DNA of 64,000 nt from Synechococcus sp. A15-62 (GCF_014280075.1 NZ_CP047950.1:992001-1056000); one strand, 5' to 3'. Shown: positions 34,219-43,864, numbered from the stretch's first letter. The notes: generated by a model from the letters alone, not told the origin. Program-made: numbers and translations.

Positions 34219-35292
34219 TCAGCTGGCCTCCGCGATCGGTTTGCGTGCCGACCAAACCCGCGTCATGAAATGGGTTTCCGCGGTGATGCCTTCGAACCCT
34301 GAAGCTGCGAGGCGGGCGTCGATGTCGTCGCCGATGTAGTCGCGGTAATAGGGCTCATGGAAGACCCGCCGGAAGTTCTCCATCACGGAGGCGAATTTGG
34401 CTGAATCAGCCATTTGCACAGAGTCGGCAAGCACGAAAACACCGCCGGGTTCGAGCACGCGCCAGGCCTCGTTCAGCACGTTCTGGCGGGCCTCCGCCGG
34501 CAGTTCATGCAGCAGGAACACACTGGTGACAGCTTGAACCGATCCATCGGCCAAGGGCAGGGATTCGCCATTGGCACGGATTAGCTGAACCAGCGATGCA
34601 TCGCCGTCATTCAGCCAGCGATTGGCTTGACGCAGGTACGACTCGGAGAGATCGGTTCCGATCAGCTGCGCATGTGGCACAGCAGCGCGGATCTGCTGCA
34701 GGGTCCGACCGGTGCCGGTGGCCACATCGAGAATTTTGAGGGAACCCGGAGCACGGTCTGCGAAGTGCTTCAAGCCGCGTTTCAGCGGAGCCAAAACCCT
34801 GCGTCGCATGGCATCGGCGGTGCCATTGAAGAGGATCTCCACCTGCAGGTCGTAAAGACCAGCCGAGTGGTCACTCAGGTAGCCGTCGGTTTGATGGTGA
34901 AAATTCTGGAGGTAGTACTCGGGGTAGAGCGCTTTGTCGGTCTGCTTGGGCAGATCCCGCACATTTCGTTCGCGACGACGATCCCAGGTGGAGGGCAGGT
35001 CCATCCAGACCTGGGGGTAGCGGCTGACCCAGTCGAGCCAAGGTGCATCGAACAACAACTGCTCGGGGTAGATCCCCTGTTCGGCGTCTTGCCAGTCCTG
35101 TTCTTGCAGCTTGTTCATGTCGAGCCGGAGCTCTCCAAGAACTTCGGCGGACACGGGCTCTGTTTTCGGCACCGCATCCGGCGCCAACAGCTCCATCAGC
35201 TTGGTGCTCAGCTCCTTGTGGGCCAGGCCCGCGATGCTTTTGCCTTGCTGAAGCGTTTGGTACGCAAGCTTGCTCAGGGGCGATGACGCCAT
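34219..35292 (-). CDS. Class I SAM-dependent methyltransferase
   Basis: The protein is 357 residues from MASSPLSKLAYQ (a start at 35337 would add 15). A roughly 180-residue N-terminal part carries many aromatic residues (YPEYYLQNFHHQTDGYLSDHSAGLYDLQVEILF). The methyltransferase domain has ILDVATGTGRTLQQ, LIGTDLSESYL and VFLLHELPAEAR. It resembles cyanobacterial proteins of the UbiE-like group; substrate unknown. It is upstream of the unknown 33854 gene and downstream of glnA. Confidence 0.82.
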   Translation of the reverse strand: MASSPLSKLAYQTLQQGKSIAGLAHKELSTKLMELLAPDAVPKTEPVSAEVLGELRLDMNKLQEQDWQDAEQGIYPEQLLFDAPWLDWVSRYPQVWMDLPSTWDRRRERNVRDLPKQTDKALYPEYYLQNFHHQTDGYLSDHSAGLYDLQVEILFNGTADAMRRRVLAPLKRGLKHFADRAPGSLKILDVATGTGRTLQQIRAAVPHAQLIGTDLSESYLRQANRWLNDGDASLVQLIRANGESLPLADGSVQAVTSVFLLHELPAEARQNVLNEAWRVLEPGGVFVLADSVQMADSAKFASVMENFRRVFHEPYYRDYIGDDIDARLAASGFEGITAETHFMTRVWSARKPIAEAS

Positions 35293-35357
35293 CGCAGATT
35301 CAGACAACAGCACCATTCCAACGAATGAGGCGCGCAATCGCGTGGCCAGCAGTCCAC

Positions 35358-35385
35358 AAAAAAACCCGCCTCCAAAGAGGCGGGT
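35358..35385 (-). terminator. Rho-independent terminator of glnA
   Basis: On the minus strand a perfect 9-bp stem (ACCCGCCTC/GAGGCGGGT, four-base loop) is followed by a run of T (35364-35358). It lies 21 bases after the glnA stop. Confidence 0.9.
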
Positions 35386-35406
35386 CTTGGGATGTACGGG
35401 CGCTGA

Positions 35407-36828
35407 TCAGGCGTCGTAGTACATGGTGAATTCGTGGGGGTGCGGCCGCTGGCGCAGCTGCTGCACCTCCTCGTACTTCAGGTCGATCCAGTTGTCGATG
35501 AAGTCGTCGCTGAACACGCCGCCAGCGGTGAGGAAGCCGCGATCAGCATTCAGCGCTTCCAGGGCACCGTTGAGTGATGCAGGAACCGTTGCGATCTTCG
35601 AGAGCTCTTCAGCCGGAAGTTCAAACAGGTCGCGGTCTTCGCCATCGCCTGGATCGATCTGGTTCTTGATTCCGTCCAGACCGGCCATCATCATGGCGCT
35701 GAAGGCCAGATAGGGGTTGGCGAGGGCGTCGCCGGAACGGAACTCGAGGCGCTTGGCCTTCGGGCTCGGGCCAGTGAGCGGGATCCGCACGGCGGCCGAG
35801 CGGTTGCCCTCGGAGTAGACGAGGTTCACCGGGGCTTCGAAGCCGGGCACCAGACGCTTGTAGCTGTTTGTGGTGGGGTTGGTGAAGGCCAGGAAGGCGG
35901 GGGCGTGCTTGAGAATGCCGCCGATGTACCAGCGGGCCGTCTGCGAAAGGTTCGCGTAGGTGCCTTCGCCGAAGAACAGGGGCTGTCCGCCCTTCCAGAG
36001 GCTCTGGTGCACGTGCATACCGGTGCCGTTGTCGTTGAAGACCGGCTTGGGCATGAAGGTGGCTGTCTTGCCGTATTTCTTGGCCACGTTGCGCACGACG
36101 TACTTGTACGTCATCACGTTGTCGGCGGCCTGGATCAGCTCAGCAAATTTCATGCCGAGTTCGTGCTGGCCCGCGCCGGCCACCTCGTGGTGGTGCTTCT
36201 CCGTGGGGATGCCCAGCTGACCCATCAGTAGGAGCATCTCGGAGCGGATGTCCTGAGCGGTGTCGTTGGGAGCTACGGGGAAGTAGCCCTCCTTCTCTTG
36301 AATCTTGTAAGCGAGGTTGCCGCCTTCCTCGATCCGTCCGGTGTTCCAGGCTGCTTCGATGGTGTCAACGCTGTAGAAGGAGCCACCTTCAGCCGAGTTG
36401 TAGCGGACGTCGTCGAAGAGGAAGAACTCGGGCTCAGGGCCAAAGAAGGCCATGTCGGCCAGACCGGTGCTGGCCAGGTGATTCAGAGCCCGCTGGGCCA
36501 GGGCACGGGGGCAGCGCTCGTAGGGCTGGCCAGTGCGTGGCTCCTGAATCGAGCAGATCATGCTCAGGGTTTTGTGCCGGTAGAAGGGATCCACCCAGGC
36601 CGTATTTGCGTCCGGCACCATGGCCATGTCGGAGGCCTGGATGCCCTTCCAGCCGCGGATGGATGAGCCGTCAAAAGCAAGGCCCTCAGTGAAGGATTCT
36701 TCCTCCAGAAGATCGGTGCAGACCGTCAGGTGCTGCCACTTGCCGTGCAGATCGGTGAATTTGAGGTCGATCAGTTCGATGCCTTCGTCCTTGATTTGGC
36801 GCAGGACGTCCTGGGGGGATTTCGACAT
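35407..36828 (-). CDS. glnA: Glutamine synthetase type I
   Basis: The protein is 473 residues from [16 protein letters not shown]; a frame reaching back to 36900 runs through the promoter. It has [26 protein letters not shown] (metal site), [33 protein letters not shown] and NRSAAVRIP. The C-terminal tyrosine in EFTMYYDA is close to the adenylylation-loop region of other bacteria. It makes glutamine from glutamate and ammonia, and is expected to be controlled by NtcA through the site upstream. Confidence 0.97.
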   Translation of the reverse strand: MSKSPQDVLRQIKDEGIELIDLKFTDLHGKWQHLTVCTDLLEEESFTEGLAFDGSSIRGWKGIQASDMAMVPDANTAWVDPFYRHKTLSMICSIQEPRTGQPYERCPRALAQRALNHLASTGLADMAFFGPEPEFFLFDDVRYNSAEGGSFYSVDTIEAAWNTGRIEEGGNLAYKIQEKEGYFPVAPNDTAQDIRSEMLLLMGQLGIPTEKHHHEVAGAGQHELGMKFAELIQAADNVMTYKYVVRNVAKKYGKTATFMPKPVFNDNGTGMHVHQSLWKGGQPLFFGEGTYANLSQTARWYIGGILKHAPAFLAFTNPTTNSYKRLVPGFEAPVNLVYSEGNRSAAVRIPLTGPSPKAKRLEFRSGDALANPYLAFSAMMMAGLDGIKNQIDPGDGEDRDLFELPAEELSKIATVPASLNGALEALNADRGFLTAGGVFSDDFIDNWIDLKYEEVQQLRQRPHPHEFTMYYDA

Positions 36829-36865
36829 AAGAAAGGACTGCTCGACTGAATTGTGCAGTGATGTG

Positions 36866-36907
36866 ACCGTATATAGCCACAAGACACCATTTTGTATCAA
36901 GAGGTAC
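36866..36907 (-). promoter_or_regulatory. NtcA-activated glnA promoter
   Basis: On the minus strand GTA-N8-TAC (36907-36894) is followed after exactly 22 bases by a -10 box TACGGT (36871-36866). This is the canonical GTAN8TAC-N22-TAN3T form. It lies 37 to 79 bases upstream of the glnA ATG. The GTAN8TAC core reads the same on both strands. Confidence 0.88.
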
Positions 36908-37034
36908 GTTTCAGGCGCCAGAGGGTGGCTGCGTAACCGTTTCTGTCAACTTGGCTGAAATGCAGGCATGCCAAAGGATCTGCCCGCCTCAACGGTGTTA
37001 GCTTCCGCTGGGGATCCTCTGGAGATTCAGGGAC

Positions 37035-37559
37035 ATGCGCGATGCAATCAGCGGTCTGATCGGTCGCTACGACCAACTGGGTCGTTATTTCGATCGTCCG
37101 GCGATCGACAGCATCAATGCGTATCTGGATGAATCCACGCTGCGGATTCAGGCCGTTGAGCTGATCAACGGTTCCTCCGCCGAGATTGTGCGTGAGGCCA
37201 GCCAGCGCCTGTTCCGGGATGAACCCGACCTGCTGCTGCCCGGTGGCAACGCCTACACAACCCGCCGGCTCGCCGCCTGCCTGCGGGATATGGACTATTT
37301 CCTGCGTTACGCCAGCTACGCCCTGGTGGCCGGTGACTCCACGATCCTCAATGAGCGTGTGCTGAACGGGCTCGACGACACCTACAAGAGCCTCGGGGTT
37401 CCCACCGGCCCAACGGTCCGCAGCATCGTTCTGCTCGGAGAAGTTGTTGCCGAGATGCTTATGGCCAACGGCGCTGCGTCCGATCAGCTCGCCACCGTTC
37501 TTCAGCCGTTTGACCACCTGGCCAAGGGGCTCGGCGAAACCAACGTGCGTCAGCGCTGA
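37035..37559 (+). CDS. apcF: Allophycocyanin beta-18 core subunit ApcF
   Basis: The 174-residue phycobiliprotein starts MRDAISGLIGRYDQLGRYFD. It has the chromophore Cys in RRLAACLRDMDYFLRYASY and, before it, DEPDLLLPGGNAYTTRR, which is closer to ApcF than to ApcB. ApcF is a minor beta-type subunit in the terminal emitter of the phycobilisome core and helps pass energy to photosystem II. The C-terminal about 15 residues extend beyond the usual length. It diverges from glnA across a 206-base gap. Confidence 0.9.
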   Translation: MRDAISGLIGRYDQLGRYFDRPAIDSINAYLDESTLRIQAVELINGSSAEIVREASQRLFRDEPDLLLPGGNAYTTRRLAACLRDMDYFLRYASYALVAGDSTILNERVLNGLDDTYKSLGVPTGPTVRSIVLLGEVVAEMLMANGAASDQLATVLQPFDHLAKGLGETNVRQR

Positions 37560-37655
37560 GCCTGAAGGTTGAGCGCAGGATTTGAACAGATTGCAATCGA
37601 CCCATTCCCACCCCTCCAATGGGGCGTGACTGCGTAGGCTCAACACTTCGAACCA

Positions 37656-38852
37656 ATGATCAGGGCTTTGGCGACGACGAACTCACTCCTTCCCGTTGAC
37701 GATCGTCACCGCAAAGCCTTTGCACCGATCGGCACACCCGACCGCCTCCTGCTTGGACCAGGCCCCTCCAACGCCCATCCAACGGTTCTGAAGGCTCTGT
37801 CGAGAACTCCGATTGGTCACCTTGATCCTCTCTATGTGGATCTGATGGGTGAGGTGCAGGAACTGCTGCGTTACGCCTGGCAGACCGACAACCGCCTCAC
37901 ACTTCCTATGAGCGGCACCGGCAGTGCTGCCATGGAGGCAACCATCGCCAACACCGTCGAGCCTGGAGACACCGTTCTGGTGGCGGTGAAGGGGTACTTC
38001 GGTCTGCGTCTGGCTGACATGGCCGGCCGCTACCGCGCTGAGGTGAAAACCATTGAGAAGCCCTGGGGTGAGTGGTTTTCTCTCGATGAGCTGGAAGCTG
38101 CCCTGATTGAGCACAAACCGGCCATCCTGGCGATGGTTCATGCCGAAACCTCAACGGGTGTCTGTCAACCCGTGGAGGGCATCGGCGACCTCTGCCGGAA
38201 GCATGATTGCCTTCTGCTGCTCGACACCGTCACCTCTCTGGGGGGTGTGCCGCTCTACATCGATGAGTGGAAAGTCGATCTCGCCTACAGCTGCAGCCAG
38301 AAGGGCCTGAGCTGCCCTCCAGGTCTCGGACCCTTCACCATGGGTCCCCGTGCCGAAGCCAAGATGACAGCGCGTCAGGGCAAGGTTCCCAACTGGTATC
38401 TGGACGTCTCCTTGCTGAACCAGTACTGGGGCAGTGACCGCGTCTACCACCACACCGCGCCGGTTAACATGAACTTCGGCATGCGTGAGGCCCTGCGGCT
38501 GTTGGCTGAAGAAGGTCTCGACCAGGCCTGGGCACGCCATCGCAGCAATGCTGAGATGCTCTGGAACGGGCTAGAAAGTCTGGGCCTTTCGATGCACGTG
38601 CCGGCCGAGCGCCGACTCCCCACCCTCACCACGGTTCGCATTCCTGACGGTGTGGATGGCAAGGCCTTCAGCCAGCACCTGCTCAACAACCACGGCATTG
38701 AAGTAGGTGGTGGACTCGGCACCCTGGCCGGCAAAATCTGGCGGATTGGCCTGATGGGATACAACTCCAGCCCTGAAAACGTGAACCGTCTGCTCAACCT
38801 GTTTGAGACAGAGCTGCCTCGCTTCAGCGGTTCCGTCGCCGCCGCTGCCTGA
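37656..38852 (+). CDS. Alanine/serine--glyoxylate aminotransferase family
   Basis: The 398-residue class V PLP enzyme has the N-terminal LLGPGPSNAHPTVL and the family MSGTGSAAMEA. It also has the lysine-bearing YSCSQKGLSCPPGLG and the C-terminal GIEVGGGLGTLAGKIWRIGLMGYNS. Members transaminate glyoxylate to glycine, the main role being in photorespiration. Which amino donor (Ala or Ser) is preferred cannot be told. The 3' end overlaps convergent tadA by 29 bases. Confidence 0.92.
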   Translation: MIRALATTNSLLPVDDRHRKAFAPIGTPDRLLLGPGPSNAHPTVLKALSRTPIGHLDPLYVDLMGEVQELLRYAWQTDNRLTLPMSGTGSAAMEATIANTVEPGDTVLVAVKGYFGLRLADMAGRYRAEVKTIEKPWGEWFSLDELEAALIEHKPAILAMVHAETSTGVCQPVEGIGDLCRKHDCLLLLDTVTSLGGVPLYIDEWKVDLAYSCSQKGLSCPPGLGPFTMGPRAEAKMTARQGKVPNWYLDVSLLNQYWGSDRVYHHTAPVNMNFGMREALRLLAEEGLDQAWARHRSNAEMLWNGLESLGLSMHVPAERRLPTLTTVRIPDGVDGKAFSQHLLNNHGIEVGGGLGTLAGKIWRIGLMGYNSSPENVNRLLNLFETELPRFSGSVAAAA

Positions 38853-39327
38853 ACCAGCGCTCCAGCTGCTCCCTCGCCTCCGGCCCGCGCACGCCCTGAA
38901 TCACCTTCATGTGGTGATGGGCACTGGCATGGGTGGAGAGATCAAGGCTCCCCCCCAGACCACCGCGCTTGGGATCTGACGCCGCAAACACCACTGTTCC
39001 CATACGGGCCTGCACCAAGGCACCCGCACACATGGGGCAGGGTTCGAGGGTGACGATCAGGGTGCAGTTGTTGAATCTCCAGTCGTTCTGAACGATCGCT
39101 GCCTGTTGCAAGGCCACCAGTTCGGCATGCCCGAGGGGATCCCTGTTGTTCTGGCGACGGTTGCGTCCATGGCCGATGGCTCGCCCCTGTCCATCCAGGA
39201 TCACAGCGGCCACCGGCACCTCTCCTTCCAATCCAGCCTCCTCCGCACGCTGGAGCAGGACGTCCATCCAGCGCGTGATCTCAACCCGCTGATCCACCGC
39301 TGTCCAACGTTGTCCTTTGAGCACCAT
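38824..39327 (-). CDS. tadA: tRNA-specific adenosine deaminase
   Basis: The protein is 167 residues from ATG 39327 (ATG at 39348 also open). It has the zinc-deaminase motifs HAELVALQQAA and EPCPMCAGALVQ. It converts the wobble adenosine of tRNA-Arg(ACG) to inosine. It diverges from the decarboxylase gene, and its likely start lies within the extended N-terminus of that ORF. Confidence 0.93.
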   Translation of the reverse strand: MVLKGQRWTAVDQRVEITRWMDVLLQRAEEAGLEGEVPVAAVILDGQGRAIGHGRNRRQNNRDPLGHAELVALQQAAIVQNDWRFNNCTLIVTLEPCPMCAGALVQARMGTVVFAASDPKRGGLGGSLDLSTHASAHHHMKVIQGVRGPEAREQLERWFRQRRRRNR

Positions 39328-39448
39328 CCCACGAGACGCGAAGATCACTGCAGTTCACGGGTCTCCGTTGCAAGCCTGTTCCGAGTCTCAGCACCCACCG
39401 GATCGGCTTGCTCCGTTCGCCATCCCCTCGGCTACAGACCCGGTGCTG

Positions 39449-40777
39449 ATGGACTTCCTGCATCGCAGTTCAGATCTGCTCTGCCGTTGGATCGGCTCCG
39501 CTGATCGATCAAGCCCGGTCCCCGTCATGCGCCCCTTGCCTGACGTGGCCCCGGGGGCTCAGGGGGCCAGCGTTGAATCGCTGCTTAGCGACCTTCAGCA
39601 GGTGATGGACGGGGCGTATCAGCCGTCCCATCCCGGTGCTCTGGCCCATCTTGATCCGCCCCCGCTTACAGCGTCCATCGCGGCGGAATTGGTCTGTGCA
39701 GGTCTCAACAACAACCTTCTTGCCGAGGAGCTTTCGCCTGGTCTGACCGGCCTGGAACATGACCTCTGCCGTTGGTTCTGCCACAGGATTGGCTTGCCCT
39801 CCGGTTCCGGAGGGGTGCTGGCCAGCGGCGGGACCCTGAGCAATCTCATGGCCTTGGTGGCGGCACGGGCGGCGTTGGGGTCCACCCATCGGGATCCTGT
39901 GCTGCTGTGCAGTCAAGACGCCCACGTCTCGATCAACAAGGCCGCAAAGGTGATGGGGCTGGCGGACGATGCGCTCCAGACGCTTCCCGTGGCCACAGAC
40001 GGAGGCCTTTGCCTCGAGGCTTTGGCCGAGCGTTTGAGGTCCCTGGAAGCGGAGGGGCGGCCGTGTCTGGCGGTGGTGGCCACGGCCGGCACCACGGTGC
40101 GCGGAGCCATCGATCCTCTCTCGGATCTGGCAACCCTCTGCCGTGATGCCGAGGTCTGGCTGCATGTAGATGCCGCCATCGGAGGTGTTTTCGCACTGAG
40201 TTCCACCCACTCTTCGCTGATGGATGGCATGGAACTGGCCGATTCGATCACGCTGAATCCTCAGAAATTGCTGGGCATCACCAAGGCGTCATCCCTGCTG
40301 TTGCTGCGGGATCGAACCCGTCTCCGTCAGGCCTTTTCCACAGGATTGCCCTACATGGAGGCGCCCAAGGGGATGGATCACGGCGGGGAGATCGGCTTGC
40401 AGGGCACCCGACCTGCGGAGATCCTCAAGCTTTGGCTGGGTCTGCGTCAGTTGGGCGAGGCAGGCATCGATGCGACGCTCAGCAGCGCGTTGCAACGGCG
40501 AACCGCCTTCGCAGCCCACTTGGATCCAGAGAAGTTCACTTTGTTGGCGGGTGACCTGCACCTGCTGGCCTTCCATCCCAGACACGGGGAGGTTGCTGCA
40601 GCCGGCCGTTGGAGTGAAGACACCCGGCAAATGCTGCTGTCTCACGGCTACATGCTGTCGCGACCCTTCTACGGGGATCGTTTCTGCCTCAAGGCGGTTT
40701 TTGGAAACCCCCACACCACGGCTCAGCACCTCAGCGACTTGTCGGAACGACTGAATCAATCGTTGGTTCCAGCCTGA
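39449..40777 (+). CDS. Group II PLP-dependent amino acid decarboxylase
   Basis: The protein is 442 residues from MDFLHRSSDLL (GTG 39443 or TTG 39317 are other starts). Features include FCHRIGLPSGSGGVLASGGTLSN, the aspartate in VWLHVDAAIGGVF, and the Schiff-base lysine in NPQKLLG. These place it with L-2,4-diaminobutyrate, aromatic-amino-acid and glutamate decarboxylases. Substrate specificity is not decidable from sequence alone. No siderophore or polyamine genes flank it. Confidence 0.88.
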   Translation: MDFLHRSSDLLCRWIGSADRSSPVPVMRPLPDVAPGAQGASVESLLSDLQQVMDGAYQPSHPGALAHLDPPPLTASIAAELVCAGLNNNLLAEELSPGLTGLEHDLCRWFCHRIGLPSGSGGVLASGGTLSNLMALVAARAALGSTHRDPVLLCSQDAHVSINKAAKVMGLADDALQTLPVATDGGLCLEALAERLRSLEAEGRPCLAVVATAGTTVRGAIDPLSDLATLCRDAEVWLHVDAAIGGVFALSSTHSSLMDGMELADSITLNPQKLLGITKASSLLLLRDRTRLRQAFSTGLPYMEAPKGMDHGGEIGLQGTRPAEILKLWLGLRQLGEAGIDATLSSALQRRTAFAAHLDPEKFTLLAGDLHLLAFHPRHGEVAAAGRWSEDTRQMLLSHGYMLSRPFYGDRFCLKAVFGNPHTTAQHLSDLSERLNQSLVPA

Positions 40778-40810
40778 TCGTTCAAAATCGCCATCGTTTG
40801 AGACGCTCCC

Positions 40811-41053
40811 ATGCCGGAACAGCAGCAGGGTTCACGCTGGGTTGCCATCGTCACCGGGGCGATCTCCGTGGCGATTGGTGTGCTCTATCTGCTCCTGATC
40901 ACCGTTCTGGATGCCCGGGGGCCGATGCTTCCCCCTCCTGCTGAGGCTCTGGCTGGGGTGGAAGACGTCCCGCCGCCGAATGCTGAAGCGGTTCAACCAC
41001 TTGCCGCATGGCACTGGCCAGAAACCGCTGCAGGGAGAGTTCCCGTCGGTTGA
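40811..41053 (+). CDS. Small single-helix membrane protein
   Basis: The 80-residue ORF has a membrane helix near residues 12-33 (VAIVTGAISVAIGVLYLLLI) and a Pro-rich tail (RGPMLPPPAEALAG). The first half looks like a genuine small cyanobacterial membrane protein. The second half is antisense to the 3' end of the convergent GTPase gene for 155 bases, a long overlap, so its tail may be an extension. Function unknown. Confidence 0.6.
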   Translation: MPEQQQGSRWVAIVTGAISVAIGVLYLLLITVLDARGPMLPPPAEALAGVEDVPPPNAEAVQPLAAWHWPETAAGRVPVG

Positions 41054-42488
41054 GCTCAAAGGCCTGTTGCACCACGGTCTGCATGCCGCCGTCACCCCAG
41101 TCCTGGTCCTGCTCGAAGTAGCGCATGAAACTGCTTCCGGCGATGCGGGTGAGCCATGCGGTCACCACCCCCTGGAGCACCTGCCCCAGCACCAAAGTGG
41201 GCAAGCTCAGGCTCAGGCTGGTGCCCAGCAAGCTCATCGCTCCTTTGACGATGCCCAGCTTGCCCAAGGTTTGTCCAAGGGACAGGGCTAAATCCTTGGC
41301 GCGATCACGGGACATCTCAACCCCGTAGATCTTGGCCATCTCCAGGATCATCTGGGCATTCACCGCTGCGGTGCTCAACAGATCCACCCCTGGCAGCGGG
41401 TTGGCAGCGACAATCCCCGCCCCCATCCAGCTGTAGCGGTCAATGCAGCGTTTGGCTTCCCGAGACCGCTGCTCGTTCAACAGGTCGCGCCCACGGTTGT
41501 CGAGGGATCGGCACTGCAAAAGGATGTTGTCGGCAATCAATTCCTCCCCCTCGGCGTGCAGTACAACGGCGAGGCGCTGCAGCAGATCGCTGACGTCAGG
41601 CAGCGGCTGCAGCGGGCGACGCCCGGGTTGAGGAATCGATTGAGGGGAGGCACTGCAGGCCACCACATCAGCAGGGTTGAGCTGTCCCTGGCAACGGGAG
41701 CGAAGCACCTGCAGGAGCCTTTTCTCCTCCTCGACCCCGCGTAAATCCCGCTTGTTCAGCACCAGGAGCAGCCGTTTGCCGAGCCCGGCGAGCGACGTCA
41801 CGACGGCGTATTCCGAGGCTCGGAGGTCTCCGTCCACCACCACGATCAACAGATCGGCGCGAACCGCCCGACGACGGGCTGTTTCCTCCCGGCTGAGGCC
41901 TTCGTCTCCGGCTTCCAAGATTCCTGGGGTGTCCACGAGCTGAAGTCCACGCTCCAGACCTTTCAAACGCAGGCGGTAGGCGCGGCTGGTTTTGGTCACG
42001 CCCATGGGCGCTCCCACATCGCCGACCATTTCTTTGAGCAAGGCGCGGATCAGCGATGTCTTGCCGCTGGATCCAGTGCCGAACACCACAACCACCAGAT
42101 CGCCTCGCTTCAGCTCCTCAGCGACCCGGTCACGTTCCTTCTGAAGGCTGCGGCGACTGATGTCGTCCTGGATGCGTTCGATCAGACGATCCACGTGGCC
42201 AAGGCTGGTGGACGCAGCATCCCGGCGATTCCGGGGAGCGGCGGTGGGTTGAGGTTGGCGTTGGGCGGGGCGCGATTTCAGACGTTTCCACATCGGCCAA
42301 CCCACCTGCACCGCAACAGTGGCCAACAGCACGAGCCCCAGCAGCAGCACCGGCGTGAGCAACCAGGGAGGCAGGAAGTAACTCAGATCCCAAAGCAGGC
42401 TGCGGATGGTCTGAACGGCAACGCCGATCAGCACGAGAGCCATAAAGGCAACGGCGAGACCGATGACCAACCGGGTTTGGCGTTTCAT
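40899..42488 (-). CDS. DUF697 (YcjF-like) GTPase, membrane-associated
   Basis: The 529-residue protein has two N-terminal helices (about 7-28 and 38-65) and a GTPase domain with G1 GTGSSGKTS, G3 DTPG and G4 NKRD. The DUF697 region follows (YSWMGAGIVAANPLPGVDLLSTAAVNAQMI). Related cyanobacterial proteins are dynamin-like or Era-like membrane GTPases of unknown role. The extreme C-terminus is Pro/Gln-rich and overlaps the small membrane gene on the other strand. Confidence 0.88.
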   Translation of the reverse strand: MKRQTRLVIGLAVAFMALVLIGVAVQTIRSLLWDLSYFLPPWLLTPVLLLGLVLLATVAVQVGWPMWKRLKSRPAQRQPQPTAAPRNRRDAASTSLGHVDRLIERIQDDISRRSLQKERDRVAEELKRGDLVVVVFGTGSSGKTSLIRALLKEMVGDVGAPMGVTKTSRAYRLRLKGLERGLQLVDTPGILEAGDEGLSREETARRRAVRADLLIVVVDGDLRASEYAVVTSLAGLGKRLLLVLNKRDLRGVEEEKRLLQVLRSRCQGQLNPADVVACSASPQSIPQPGRRPLQPLPDVSDLLQRLAVVLHAEGEELIADNILLQCRSLDNRGRDLLNEQRSREAKRCIDRYSWMGAGIVAANPLPGVDLLSTAAVNAQMILEMAKIYGVEMSRDRAKDLALSLGQTLGKLGIVKGAMSLLGTSLSLSLPTLVLGQVLQGVVTAWLTRIAGSSFMRYFEQDQDWGDGGMQTVVQQAFELNRRELSLQRFLASAMRQVVEPLQHSAAGRLPPQPEPQQEGEASAPGHPER

Positions 42489-42522
42489 GCCTGCGTCACA
42501 CCAGCCTCAGGGCAATTTTGGT

Positions 42523-43014
42523 TCAGCCACGGCTGTTGTCACGAAGGCTGCTGTCATCCCGGCGGGTCCATAGGTCGATGGCAAAGCAGAGCACTGCGAG
42601 ATTGATGGCGACGTCCGCAGCGTTGAAGATCGGGAAATCGATCGGTTCGAGCGCAAGAAAATCCACCACATGACCCAGGCGCCAACGGTCAATCCCATTG
42701 CCCACGGTGCCGCCCAGAAGCGCAGCAGCGGCGAGGGCCTGCCAGAAGGGCAGCACCCGCTCACGCCAGATCCACAGGATCAGCCCGATGCCCACCCCCA
42801 AGCTGAGCAGCCCAAGCAGTGCAGTGGAGCCCTGCAGAACACTGAAGGCTGCGCCGGTGTTGTGAACCAATTGCAGCGACAGCAGATGAGGCAGCAGGGG
42901 CAGGGATTGGCCCCTTTGCAAAGCACTGGAGGCCGCCGCCTTGCTCAGCTGATCCACCACCACGATGAGCAGGGCAATCAGCAGGGTTGAGCGACGCGGA
43001 AGTGGTCTCGTCAT
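42523..43014 (-). CDS. lspA: Lipoprotein signal peptidase
   Basis: The protein is 163 residues from MTRPLPRRSTLL; the longer frame upstream lies inside bioY. It has four helices. Catalytic aspartates are in VGNGIDRWR and FNAADVAI, and VHNTGAAF is the conserved third block. It cleaves prolipoproteins after lipidation. The start overlaps the bioY stop by four bases. Confidence 0.96.
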   Translation of the reverse strand: MTRPLPRRSTLLIALLIVVVDQLSKAAASSALQRGQSLPLLPHLLSLQLVHNTGAAFSVLQGSTALLGLLSLGVGIGLILWIWRERVLPFWQALAAAALLGGTVGNGIDRWRLGHVVDFLALEPIDFPIFNAADVAINLAVLCFAIDLWTRRDDSSLRDNSRG

Positions 43015-43580
43015 GGCTCGATGATCAACAACCGGCGCAACACCACCGAGAGAAAACCAGCACCGATGCAGAGCAACATCTGAGCCGGCAGCGGACCGAA
43101 CGAAAATTGCATCAGCAGCTCGGGGAAGCCAAGGTTCCATCGCCCCAGAAGTGCCCCGAGGGCGAGATTCAGCACTCCGCAGATCTGGAGAAGGAACAGT
43201 CCTCCAAGGGCGCAGAGCGACTGTCTGGGCAGGTCATCCATGCCGTCCTGCTGTGCCAGACGACCGGTGAGCCAGGCCGCGGGCACGAAGCCCGCCAGAT
43301 AGCCGAAACCCGGTTCCAGCACGTAGCTCAGCCCGCCACCGCCATGGAACACCGGCAGACTGAACAAACCCAGGCTCAGATAGCCAACAGCGGCCATCAC
43401 GCCGGCGCGCGGGCCACTGACCATGGCGCAGAGAAGCAGCGCTGGCACCTGCCAGGTGACCGGCAGGGGGAGAAGGACCGGCTCGGGTGCAGGCAGGAGC
43501 AAAGCGGCCGGCACCAGGCCACCGATGAGGATGGCCAGCAGACCCGCCAGGGCACCACACCAGTAGGCGAGAGCCCTCAC
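43011..43580 (-). CDS. bioY: Biotin transporter substrate-binding component BioY
   Basis: The 189-residue membrane protein with GTG start has about six helices. The S-component pattern AGVMAAVGYLSLGLFSLPVFHGGGGLSYVLEPGFGYLAGF is typical of BioY. It captures biotin for an ECF transporter; the energising A and T components are not in the window. Coupled to lspA. Confidence 0.9.
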   Translation of the reverse strand: MRALAYWCGALAGLLAILIGGLVPAALLLPAPEPVLLPLPVTWQVPALLLCAMVSGPRAGVMAAVGYLSLGLFSLPVFHGGGGLSYVLEPGFGYLAGFVPAAWLTGRLAQQDGMDDLPRQSLCALGGLFLLQICGVLNLALGALLGRWNLGFPELLMQFSFGPLPAQMLLCIGAGFLSVVLRRLLIIEP

Positions 43581-43636
43581 AGCATTCGCTCAACTCGGTC
43601 CATCCTGCTCGAGAATGCAGATCCTGCCCAGTTCAG

Positions 43637-43864
43637 ATGACGGTATCGATTGGTGATCAGCTGCGCCTGTCGCAGCAGCTTCCTTACCTCAAGTCGGCGG
43701 ATCCGATGCCGATGCTGCGACCACCGGATCTGGTGGCGGCCGGTGAAGTGGGCGAGGTGGTTGCGCTTCATCCAATGGAGACGGTTGCCGTGCGTTTTCG
43801 CCGGGGTACGTTCCTGATCCCCCTCGACCGGCTGGATCCGGTTGATGCCGCTGAGGCGGACTAA
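43637..43864 (+). CDS. sipA: SipA-like regulator (DUF3148)
   Basis: The 75-residue protein has LRLSQQLPYLKSADPMPMLRPPDLV followed by GEVVALHPMETVAVRFRRGTFLIP. It matches the SipA small SH3-like protein known to bind the histidine kinase NblS and modulate its activity in Synechococcus. It ends four bases into the convergent protease gene. Confidence 0.88.
   Translation: MTVSIGDQLRLSQQLPYLKSADPMPMLRPPDLVAAGEVGEVVALHPMETVAVRFRRGTFLIPLDRLDPVDAAEAD

Noticed and set aside
37560-37655. Possible tRNA between apcF and the aminotransferase
   Set aside because: No cloverleaf pairing or T-loop sequence could be built.
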